From NCBI GenBank assembly GCA_035604455.1, contig DATNIM010000148.1, forward strand, positions 1 through 59,896: a stretch of DNA of 59,896 nucleotides. Direction: 5' to 3'. The stretch is from AG25 sp035604455. Lineage in GTDB: Bacteria; Gemmatimonadota; Gemmatimonadetes; Gemmatimonadales; GWC2-71-9. A program made the translations under genes and the position numbers. Numbering within the stretch: position 1 is the first letter of the stretch; each line of letters starts with the position of its first letter. Of the stretch, positions 7,717 to 15,208 are shown in pieces. The notes beneath the pieces are model-generated. The model was not told the origin of the DNA. It worked only from the letters and a program-made list of their open reading frames with translations, and made no database searches.

Positions 7717-10700
7717 CCCGCCGGACTCGCATCTGGCTGATCGCCGCGATCGCGTTTCTCGTGGTCGCCGTGTTGGTGTGGTTCATCGCCGCCTGGCTTG
7801 GGCTCAAGGGCGCGAACGTCTGGGTACTCCGGATCGGGCTCTGGGTGCTCGCGCTCGTCGCCTCGGGTCTCGTCGCCTGGTTTGTGGCCCCGCCCGCGCG
7901 GCGGCGGGAAACGGACGCGGCAGAGGGCGACGACCTCGACACCGTGCTCAAAGCGGCCGAGTCGCGGCTCGCGGCGGTAAAGGGGGCCAAGCGTCGGCTC
8001 GGTACGATGCCCGTGATCGTCGTGCTCGGCCCCGCCGGCAGCACGAAGACCACGATCGTCGCGCATTCAGGGATCGAGGCGGACCTGCTCGCCGGTGAGG
8101 TCTTCCAGCAGGATCAGCAGATCGGGCCGACGCCCGTTGCGAACCTCTGGTTCGCCCACAACACGGCACTCGTCGAAGCAGGCGGCAAGCTCTCCTCGGA
8201 CGAAGAGCACTGGCAGCACCTCGTGCGGCGGCTGCGGCCGCGAAGACTCGCGGCCATGTTCTCGCGGCGCCCGCAGGCCGCGCGGGCCGCGGTGGTGTGC
8301 GTGAGCTGCGAGGAATTTCTCCAGTCGGGGGCCACGGAAGCCGTGACGGCGCGGGCGCGCGAGGTGCGCGCGCTGCTCCTCGACCTCTCGCGCCTCTGCG
8401 GTGTCCAGCTCCCGATCTACGTGCTGTTCACGAAAGCGGACCGAATCACTTACTTCTCGGAGTTCGCCCAGCCGCTCTCGAGAGACGAGGTGCAGCGGGT
8501 CCTGGGCGTCACGCTGCGGTGGCCACCTCGCACGAGCTCTGGGTTGTACGGCGAGCGGGAATTTCAGCGGCTGAATTCGGCCTTCGATCGGCTGCTCGCC
8601 GCACTCGCGGCGAAGCGTCTGGACCTGCTTCCGCGAGAGGCCGACAGCGTCCGCCGGGCCGGGATCTACGAGTTTCCGCGCGAGCTGCGGAAGCACGTGC
8701 CTCTTATGGTTCAGTTCCTGGTGGATCTGTGCCGTCCGACCCAGCTGGAAGTGAGTCCCGTGTTGCGGGGCGCCTACTTCACCGGTGTTCGCGCGATCGT
8801 CGTGAACGACGTGGCCCCTGCACCGACCGCGCGACCCGCGGCGTCGAGCGGCGGGGCGACCCAGGTCTTCGACCCTCTCCGGGCTGCGGGCCAGGCGGAG
8901 CCCGTGGCGGCCGGCTCGCGACGGCGTCCCCAGTGGCTCTTTCTCGGACAGCTGTTCCGGGACGTTCTGCTCCGTGACCGCGCGGCTCAGGCCGTGGCGC
9001 GGGGAGCCCGGCCGGTGGCCGGTCTGCGCCGCCTGTGGCTCGGCGCGGCGATTTTTCTGCTCGTTCTCGCGAGCACGTGGTCCCTCGTCGCGTTCGCTCG
9101 AAACGGCGACGCGGTCGCGGCCGATCGCGCGCTCGCGACCGTCGGGGTCGCCGAGACCGAGGTGCCCTCGCTCGAGACGTTCCAGCGGCTCGACGCCCTG
9201 CGCACGCACCTCGATCGGCTGAGTCGTGCCTGGACGTGGTGGCCGCTCTACAACGGCGCCGCCCTATACCCCAAGCTCATTCCGGTCTACCGCAAGCGCC
9301 TCGACGATCTGCTCGTGGGCCCCGCGCGGCTCGCGCTCTTGCACTCGCTCGACAGCCTGCCGTCGGCACCCAACGCCACGGCCCAGTTCAGCCGCGCCTA
9401 CGAGCTCCTCAAGGCGTACCTCATGACCACGACGCACACCGACAAACTGGCCGCCGACTTCGCGGTGCCGGTGCTGCTCGAGGCGTGGCGGAACGGACGC
9501 CAGATCGATGCGGACCGAACGGAGCTCGCCCGCAAGCAGCTCGAGTTCTACGCCACGCGGCTGTGCCATGTGGCCGCGTGCGCCGCGGACGTGGACGCGG
9601 ACTTAGTGTCTCGGACGCGGGCGTTTCTCCTCAAGTTCACCGGGGCGGACCGCGTCTATCAGCTCATCGTGTCGGACGTTTCGAGCCATCTGCCGAGCGT
9701 GGTGTTTCCGGCGCTCTTTGCGAACGCCGCGTCCTCCCTCTCGGACGCCTACACCGTCCCCGGGGCCTTTACGCCCGCCGGGTGGACGCTCATGCAGGAG
9801 GCGCTGCAGCACGTCGAGCGCTTCTTCCAGGCGGACGATTGGGTGCTAGGCGAGCAGGAGCACACGTCGTTCGACCGCGCCAAGCTGGCCGATGACCTCC
9901 GCGCGAGCTACGTGACCGATTACGTCCACCGGTGGGAAGCCTTTCTCGCGGCGGCCTCGCTCACGCCGTTCGGCTCGGCGAAGGACGCCGCCCGACATCT
10001 GGCCCAGCTCGGCGGCAACGAATCGCCGCTGCTCGAGCTCCTCTCGGTCGTGTCGCGGAATACCAATGTCGATTCGCTGACCGTCGGTGCCGCTTTTCAG
10101 CCGGTGCACACCGTGAGCCCGCCCGGGGTGACGGACCGGTTCGTAGTCGACGCGAACCAGCCCTACGTCACGGCGCTGACCGGATTGCAGACGCTGGTCG
10201 CGCAGGCGGCGGATGCGCCGCCGGGGGGCGCCGACGCGCTTGTCGCCCAGACGATGGATGCTGCCCGCAACGCGACCGGGGCGGTGACCCAGTTGACGCT
10301 CAAGTTCCGCGTCGACGGCGAGGCAGCGGCCGTGGGCGCCCGGGTCCAGGGTCTGCTGGAAGAGCCGATCAACGGGGTCGGGCGCCTCCTCGGGCGGCTG
10401 CCCGCGAACGCGCTCAATCAGCGCGGTGCCGCCTTCTGTCAGGACTTGGCACCGCTCCTGCGGAAGTACCCCTTCACGCCCGACGCGTCGACCGAAGCTA
10501 CGCTCGAGGACCTCGCCGGGGTCTTCCAGCCCGGGACCGGCGCGCTGTGGCGCTTCCAGAGCGACGCGCTTGCGAACCTGGTCGTGAAGCAAGGCACCCA
10601 GTGGGCCGCGAAGCCCGGTGCCCCGGCGCAGGCGACCGGCGCGTTCGTCCGGTTCTTCAACCGTCTGGCCGCCGTGAGCGACGCGCTGTGGCCCACGGGC

Positions 10701-11105
10701 GCGACCGAGCCGCGCTTCGACTTCACCCTGAAGCTCCTGGCGTCGGATGTCCTACCGGTCGCGACCTTCACGATGGATGGGCAGGTGAGTCGCTTCACGC
10801 GGACCTTCGCCGCGGCGCAGCGGTACTCGTGGGTCGGCAGCACGGCCCGCGAGGTGCGCTTGAGCGTCGAGGTGCGTGGCCGCGAGCAGCCCGTGCTCGG
10901 CTACGACGGCCCGTGGGCGCTGTTCAAGCTGCTACAGCGCGCGACGTGGCGATCGGTGGGGTCCACGTCGCTCGTCCAGTGGCCCGTGACGGTGGAGGGG
11001 CAGACGAGCGCGCTCCAGGCCGAATTGAACTTGGGCGTGGCGCGCCCGATATTGAAAGGCGACTACTTCGCAGGCTTTAGCTGCGTGAGCCAGATTGTCC
11101 CGTGA
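7713..11105 (+). CDS. tssM: T6SS membrane-complex protein TssM (IcmF)
   Basis: TssM spans the inner membrane and periplasm and forms the secretion channel scaffold. The 1130-residue protein has two N-terminal helices (about 7-27 and 34-55), a cytoplasmic NTPase-like domain with a Walker A-like GPAGSTKTT near residue 105 and an NKxD-like FTKAD, a third helix near 437-460, and a long periplasmic region. The Walker A has Thr where Gly normally precedes the Lys. The end matches the TssM C-terminal beta domain (PVLGYDGPWALFKLLQRA). ATG 7713 overlaps tssL by four bases; the longer upstream frame is a shadow of tssL. Confidence 0.94.
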   Translation: MTRRTRIWLIAAIAFLVVAVLVWFIAAWLGLKGANVWVLRIGLWVLALVASGLVAWFVAPPARRRETDAAEGDDLDTVLKAAESRLAAVKGAKRRLGTMPVIVVLGPAGSTKTTIVAHSGIEADLLAGEVFQQDQQIGPTPVANLWFAHNTALVEAGGKLSSDEEHWQHLVRRLRPRRLAAMFSRRPQAARAAVVCVSCEEFLQSGATEAVTARAREVRALLLDLSRLCGVQLPIYVLFTKADRITYFSEFAQPLSRDEVQRVLGVTLRWPPRTSSGLYGEREFQRLNSAFDRLLAALAAKRLDLLPREADSVRRAGIYEFPRELRKHVPLMVQFLVDLCRPTQLEVSPVLRGAYFTGVRAIVVNDVAPAPTARPAASSGGATQVFDPLRAAGQAEPVAAGSRRRPQWLFLGQLFRDVLLRDRAAQAVARGARPVAGLRRLWLGAAIFLLVLASTWSLVAFARNGDAVAADRALATVGVAETEVPSLETFQRLDALRTHLDRLSRAWTWWPLYNGAALYPKLIPVYRKRLDDLLVGPARLALLHSLDSLPSAPNATAQFSRAYELLKAYLMTTTHTDKLAADFAVPVLLEAWRNGRQIDADRTELARKQLEFYATRLCHVAACAADVDADLVSRTRAFLLKFTGADRVYQLIVSDVSSHLPSVVFPALFANAASSLSDAYTVPGAFTPAGWTLMQEALQHVERFFQADDWVLGEQEHTSFDRAKLADDLRASYVTDYVHRWEAFLAAASLTPFGSAKDAARHLAQLGGNESPLLELLSVVSRNTNVDSLTVGAAFQPVHTVSPPGVTDRFVVDANQPYVTALTGLQTLVAQAADAPPGGADALVAQTMDAARNATGAVTQLTLKFRVDGEAAAVGARVQGLLEEPINGVGRLLGRLPANALNQRGAAFCQDLAPLLRKYPFTPDASTEATLEDLAGVFQPGTGALWRFQSDALANLVVKQGTQWAAKPGAPAQATGAFVRFFNRLAAVSDALWPTGATEPRFDFTLKLLASDVLPVATFTMDGQVSRFTRTFAAAQRYSWVGSTAREVRLSVEVRGREQPVLGYDGPWALFKLLQRATWRSVGSTSLVQWPVTVEGQTSALQAELNLGVARPILKGDYFAGFSCVSQIVP

Positions 11106-11119
11106 TGCCGAGGAACCCG

Positions 11120-11599
11120 ATGCGATCCTATCCCCTGCTCTTTGGTGTCCTCGCCCTCGCGGCGTGCTCCCACATGGTTCCCGCGCCGCTTCGTCCGGCG
11201 CAGGACACCTACGCGCCCGTCGCGTCGAGCGCCACGCTCTACTACGACGACGGTCCCGCGTTTCGTGACTCGGTGCGTCTCGTCGTGCGCGACGCGACGA
11301 GTTGGCCGGGAATCTGGGCTCGGGCGACGTCGACCCAGACCACGCCGCCGCCGCTCCCCGCGATCGATTTCGCACACGAGATGGTGCTCGTCGTCGGGGC
11401 AGGGCACATGAGCCCCGGGGATCAGATCCGCGTCGACAGCGCGGGCGAACAAAAAGGGGCCTACAACGTGGCCGTGCGGACCATCCTGACCTGCCACCCC
11501 TTCGCGGCCGACGCGTATCCGTTGGAGGTGGTGCGGGTGAGTCGCACGGAGAAGCCCGTGACGTTCAACGAGCGTCGCGAGCGGGCCGCCTGCAACTAG
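11120..11599 (+). CDS. Lipoprotein with PrcB-C-like domain, after tssM
   Basis: The protein of 159 residues starts MRSYPLLFGVLALAACSH, a clear lipoprotein signal with lipobox LAAC. The mature part (DFAHEMVLVVGAGHMSPGDQ, then a strand-rich tail ending YPLEVVRVSRTEKPVTF) resembles the PrcB C-terminal domain, not the TssJ transthyretin fold. The start is ATG 11120 with GAGGAA four bases upstream; ATG 11105, overlapping the tssM stop, is an alternative. A lipoprotein directly after tssM suggests it could stand in for TssJ at the outer membrane, but that is inference. Confidence 0.75.
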   Translation: MRSYPLLFGVLALAACSHMVPAPLRPAQDTYAPVASSATLYYDDGPAFRDSVRLVVRDATSWPGIWARATSTQTTPPPLPAIDFAHEMVLVVGAGHMSPGDQIRVDSAGEQKGAYNVAVRTILTCHPFAADAYPLEVVRVSRTEKPVTFNERRERAACN

Positions 11600-11612
11600 G
11601 CGGCTCGATAGG

Positions 11613-12233
11613 CTACCGGCTGCGCGAACGCCGTTTGCCGATCCCTTCCGCGAAGCTCTGCAGCACGCCGGTCAGACCGATCGAGTAGTCGCTTCCCGCT
11701 TCCTGCTCGATCCGGAGCGCTTCGATCTTCCCGCTCGCCAGGTCGCGTGCGAAGTACACCGAGCCCTTCCCGCCCGCGTGGTGCATCTCGCCCAGGATTT
11801 CGAACTTCCCCTGCGTGGCGTCGCGCACGGCGTTCAGGAGGTCTTCCTTCACCCACTGCCCGCCCGCAGCCTGATCGCTCCAGAGGTTCCGGCCGCACTG
11901 CGTGCAGAATCGGGCCCAGCCGCGCACCGACGCCCGGCACTTGGGACATGTCGTTGGCGGTGCGGGGACGTCGTGGTCCAGCTGTCCCGCGATGTCGAGC
12001 ACGTAGTCGTTGGCGACGCCCGAGGGCGTGATACGGAACGCGAGGAGACGCTGGTTCGTGACGTCCTGGGCGAGGTAGGCGACCGTCCCCTCGGCCGTCC
12101 GCCCGATCTCGCCGAGGACGGTGTACTCCCCGCCCGCTGCTTCCCGTACGGCCGCCAGCAGCGGATCGGCTTCCCCCGGGGCGCGGGTCACGAGACTCAG
12201 ACGCGCGCTGCCCGTAGCACGTAGACTCGGCAC
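11613..12233 (-). CDS. Two kinase-N-lobe-like modules flanking a zinc ribbon
   Basis: The 206-residue protein belongs to no family I can name. It has two repeats resembling the glycine loop and following strands of Ser/Thr kinases: YTVLGEIGRTAEGTVAYLAQ with LLAFRI, and FEILGEMHHAGGKGSVYFAR with IEALRI. The VAxK lysine is absent in both, and no HRD or DFG motif exists. Between them is a zinc ribbon, CPKC-(x10)-CTQC. GTG 12233 lies nine bases after AGGAGG, better than GTG 12239 (three bases). It converges on the T6SS lipoprotein gene with a 13-base gap. Shared N-lobe-like content with the 3691-5451 gene suggests both belong to the T6SS locus. Confidence 0.75.
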   Translation of the reverse strand: MPSLRATGSARLSLVTRAPGEADPLLAAVREAAGGEYTVLGEIGRTAEGTVAYLAQDVTNQRLLAFRITPSGVANDYVLDIAGQLDHDVPAPPTTCPKCRASVRGWARFCTQCGRNLWSDQAAGGQWVKEDLLNAVRDATQGKFEILGEMHHAGGKGSVYFARDLASGKIEALRIEQEAGSDYSIGLTGVLQSFAEGIGKRRSRSR

Positions 12234-12668
12234 CGACACCGACCTCCTTCGAGTCCGCTCCGGCCGGGCCCGAGCGCCTGCTCGGTCCGGCGGACAAAGT
12301 ATTCTGTCCGCGAGCCCCCGTGGTCAATCGCACGCTCGGAGGTCGACCGAAGGGCCGCCTCGTGTGTAAGTCGTTACAGGAACGAAGCGTGGCCCCATCA
12401 ATGTCGCATTTGCGCCCGTTGGTGCCGCAAAAACGCCCTAGGGACCGCCGAGGCGCGGCGGAATCCTTCTTATAGCCAGTCAAACGTTGGCGTTAGCCGT
12501 CCGCGGGGCCCGGCGCGCCTGGCGCAGGCACCCCCCGGGGGCCTCGGTCCCCGCCCAATAGCGTACCAGCTTGCAACGTCTCGACCGCCTTTGCGCTGAG
12601 GCTCGCGCCGAGATGGACTAGGGCTCCGCGCGAGCGGCAGCCGGGAAGCCGGGGGACGACGGACGGCG
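12234..12668. other. Divergent intergenic region
   Basis: The 435 bases lie between the zinc-ribbon/N-lobe gene (minus) and the histidine kinase (plus). They contain the inverted repeat at 12290-12311 and very GC-rich sequence around 12500-12660. Short frames here have no recognisable product. No clear promoter for the kinase was found. Confidence 0.5.
12290..12311. promoter_or_regulatory. Perfect inverted repeat, candidate operator
   Basis: GCGGACA, eight bases, TGTCCGC: seven-base perfect arms 57 bases upstream of the start of the minus-strand gene ending at 11613. The AT-rich centre (AAGTATTC) would overlap a -10 region for that gene, the usual position of a repressor site. No regulator for it is identified. 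Confidence 0.45.
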
Positions 12669-14768
12669 ATGCAGGGGTTACAGCTCAAGATTTTCGCGGG
12701 CTTTGGTCTCGCGTTCCTGCTGCTGGGCGCGGTGTCTTGGGCGTCCTACCGCAATGTAGCCCACACGGTCGAGAGCGCCGCATCGGTGGCGCACACGCAC
12801 GACGTGCTGGCGAGTGTGAACGCGCTCAACTCGCAGCTCGCGGGGGCGGAGTCGGCGCACCGGGCGTTCCTTGCGTCGGGGGACGAATCCCGCCTGCGGG
12901 AGCTCACCGCGGCCTTTGAGGAAGCGCCCGCGCTGATTGCGCACCTCCGGGCCCTGACGGTCGACAACGCCGCGCAGCAGCGCTCGCTCGACACGCTGTC
13001 GGCATTGGTGGCCCGGCGTCTTCTCTGGGGCCAACGGATCGTCGACGTCGCGCACACGAGCGGCGTCGTGCCCGCGCGGCGCGTCGCGGCAAGCGAAGAA
13101 GCGGAGGGGGAAGCGGTGGCCATCGAAACCACGCTGCGAAACATCCGGGGACGCGAGCTCGCGCTCCTCGACGTGCGCACGCAGGCGCTCGACCTCGCCG
13201 CCCGACGCACCAAGGTCGCGATTCTCGTGGGCAGTGCCGTGGCCCTCTTGCTCGCCGTGCTCGCCGTGCTGCAGGGCGGGAGCGAGCTCGCCGCCCGGCA
13301 GCGGGCCGAACAGCTGCTGCTCGAAAACGAGTCCCGCTTCCAGGCGCTGCAGGCCGGGATGCAGGACTACGCGATTCTGTGGCTTGATCCGCAGGGCCGT
13401 GTCTCGAGCTGGAGTGCGAGCGCGGAGCGCCTCAAGGGCTATCGCGCCGACGAGATCGTCGGCCAGCACGTCTCGCGCTTCTACACGTCGGCGGATGTGG
13501 CGGCCGGGAAGCCCGAGCAGCTCCTCCAGACCGCGCTTGTCGACGGGCGTGTCGAAGACGAACGCTGGCGCGTGCGTCGCGACGGTTCGCGGTTTTGGGC
13601 CAACGTAGTGATCACCGCGCTGCGCGATGCGCAGGGGACCATCCTCGGGTACGGCGAGATCACCCGGGACTTGACCGAGCGGCGGAACGCCGAAGAGGCG
13701 GTCCAGGAGTCGGAGAGTCGCTACCGCCTGCTCTTCGAGAGCAATCCCTTACCGGCGTGGGTCTTCGACGTCGACACGCTGCGGGTGCTCGGCGTGAACG
13801 ATGCGGCGGTACGCGACTATAGGTACTCGCGCGAGGAATTCTTGGCACTCTCGATGCGGGACCTGGTGCCGCCCGAGGACGCCGCGGACTTGGTCGCCGC
13901 GATCGGGCGCGGCGAGCCGCTCGCGGCAGGCACGCGGCAGTGGCGTCACCTCATGCGCGACGGCTCGGTGATCCAGGTCGAGCTCACGTCGTGCCGGCTC
14001 CGCTACGCCGGCCGCCCGGCCGAGCTCTTGCTCGCGTGGAACATCACCGAGCGCCTGCGGCGGGACGACGAACTTCGCCGGTACGCCGCCCAGCTTGAGG
14101 CTGCGAACGCCGAGCTCGACGCCTTCGCCTATTCCGTGTCCCACGACCTCCGGGCGCCGCTGCGCAGCATCGACGGGTTCAGCCTCGCGCTGCTCGAGGA
14201 CTTCGGCTCATCGCTCGACGAGGCCGCGAGGGGTCATTTGGGGCGCGTGCGCGCGGCGAGCCAGCGCATGGCCCAGTTGATCGACGATTTGCTCGGGCTT
14301 TCCAAGGTCACTCGGGCCGAGCTGCGCCGGCAACCGGTCGACTTGAGCGCGGTCGCCACCGACGTCGCGGCGGAGCTGCGGGAGCGCTCGCCTGAGCGGC
14401 CGGTCGAGTTCGCGATCGCTCCGGGAGTGGTGGCCCAGGCCGACCCCCGGCTCGTGCGGGTGCTGCTCGAAAACCTGCTCGGCAACGCGTGGAAATACAC
14501 GCGGGAGCGCGCGCCCGCGCGGATAGAGTTCGGCGCCGAGCCCAACAACGGCAGCACCGCTTTCTTCGTCCGCGACAACGGCGCCGGGTTCGACATGGCA
14601 TACGCGCACAAGCTGTTCGGCGCCTTCCAGCGGCTGCACGCGCATACGGAGTTCGAGGGCACGGGCATCGGCCTCGCCACGGTGCAGCGGATCGTGCGGC
14701 GGCACGGGGGCAACGTTTGGGCGGTCGGCGCGGTTGGGCAGGGCGCGACGTTCTCCTTCACTCTCTAA
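12669..14768 (+). CDS. Membrane histidine kinase, CHASE3-PAS-PAS-HisKA-HATPase
   Basis: A 699-residue sensor kinase. Two membrane helices (about 8-26 and 183-202) enclose a CHASE3-type helical sensor in the periplasm. Two PAS domains follow (about 222-345 and 350-470). The HisKA box is SVSHDLRAPLRSIDGF with the phospho-His near residue 491, and the ATPase has N (NLLGNAWKYT), G1 (DNGAGFD) and G2 (GTGIGLAT) boxes. It is complete and probably active. The H-box is of the type that partners Rcp1-like single-domain regulators, one of which follows 14 bases later, so the two probably form a pair. Confidence 0.92.
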   Translation: MQGLQLKIFAGFGLAFLLLGAVSWASYRNVAHTVESAASVAHTHDVLASVNALNSQLAGAESAHRAFLASGDESRLRELTAAFEEAPALIAHLRALTVDNAAQQRSLDTLSALVARRLLWGQRIVDVAHTSGVVPARRVAASEEAEGEAVAIETTLRNIRGRELALLDVRTQALDLAARRTKVAILVGSAVALLLAVLAVLQGGSELAARQRAEQLLLENESRFQALQAGMQDYAILWLDPQGRVSSWSASAERLKGYRADEIVGQHVSRFYTSADVAAGKPEQLLQTALVDGRVEDERWRVRRDGSRFWANVVITALRDAQGTILGYGEITRDLTERRNAEEAVQESESRYRLLFESNPLPAWVFDVDTLRVLGVNDAAVRDYRYSREEFLALSMRDLVPPEDAADLVAAIGRGEPLAAGTRQWRHLMRDGSVIQVELTSCRLRYAGRPAELLLAWNITERLRRDDELRRYAAQLEAANAELDAFAYSVSHDLRAPLRSIDGFSLALLEDFGSSLDEAARGHLGRVRAASQRMAQLIDDLLGLSKVTRAELRRQPVDLSAVATDVAAELRERSPERPVEFAIAPGVVAQADPRLVRVLLENLLGNAWKYTRERAPARIEFGAEPNNGSTAFFVRDNGAGFDMAYAHKLFGAFQRLHAHTEFEGTGIGLATVQRIVRRHGGNVWAVGAVGQGATFSFTL

Positions 14769-14782
14769 CACGCGAGCGAGGC

Positions 14783-15208
14783 ATGCGGGACCCGGTCATT
14801 CTGTTGGTCGAGGACAACGCCGACGACGAAGAGCTGACGCGGCGGGCGTTCAAGAAGAACAACCTGCAAAACGACCTCGTCGTGGCCCGCGACGGCCAGG
14901 AGGCCCTGGACTACCTGTTCACGAACGCGCGCCGGCCGCACTTGGTGCTGCTCGATCTGAAGCTGCCGAAGGTAGACGGCCTCGAGGTGCTCCGGCGCCT
15001 GCGCGCGGACGACCGCACCAAACTGTTGCCGGTCGTCGTATTGACCTCCTCCACGGAGGAACGTGACCTCGTGGCGAGCTACGAGCTCGGAGTGAACAGC
15101 TACGTGCGCAAGCCCGTGGACTTCACGGAGTTCCTGGAGGCCGCGCGCCAACTGGGCATGTACTGGCTGATGCTGAACCAGACCCCGCCGGAGGTCGCGA
15201 GAGCCTGA
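14783..15208 (+). CDS. Single-domain response regulator (Rcp1-like)
   Basis: The product has 141 residues: a receiver domain with the acidic pair in ILLVEDNADDEE, the phospho-Asp in LLDLKLPKVDG, the Thr/Ser in VVLTSS and the Lys in YVRKPVD. No output domain is attached, as in Rcp1/CheY-like proteins. The start is ATG 14783 with GAGCGAGG upstream; the longer frame from 14489 runs inside the kinase gene. Its stop shares one base with the next start (TGATG at 15208), so it is coupled to the hybrid kinase. Confidence 0.93.
   Translation: MRDPVILLVEDNADDEELTRRAFKKNNLQNDLVVARDGQEALDYLFTNARRPHLVLLDLKLPKVDGLEVLRRLRADDRTKLLPVVVLTSSTEERDLVASYELGVNSYVRKPVDFTEFLEAARQLGMYWLMLNQTPPEVARA

Noticed and set aside
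8067..9209. A 380-codon minus-strand frame inside tssM
   Set aside because: Shadow of tssM; low-complexity Arg-rich sequence with no motif.
12470..12688. A 72-codon minus-strand frame before the histidine kinase
   Set aside because: No domain or ribosome site; overlaps the kinase start and its likely promoter.
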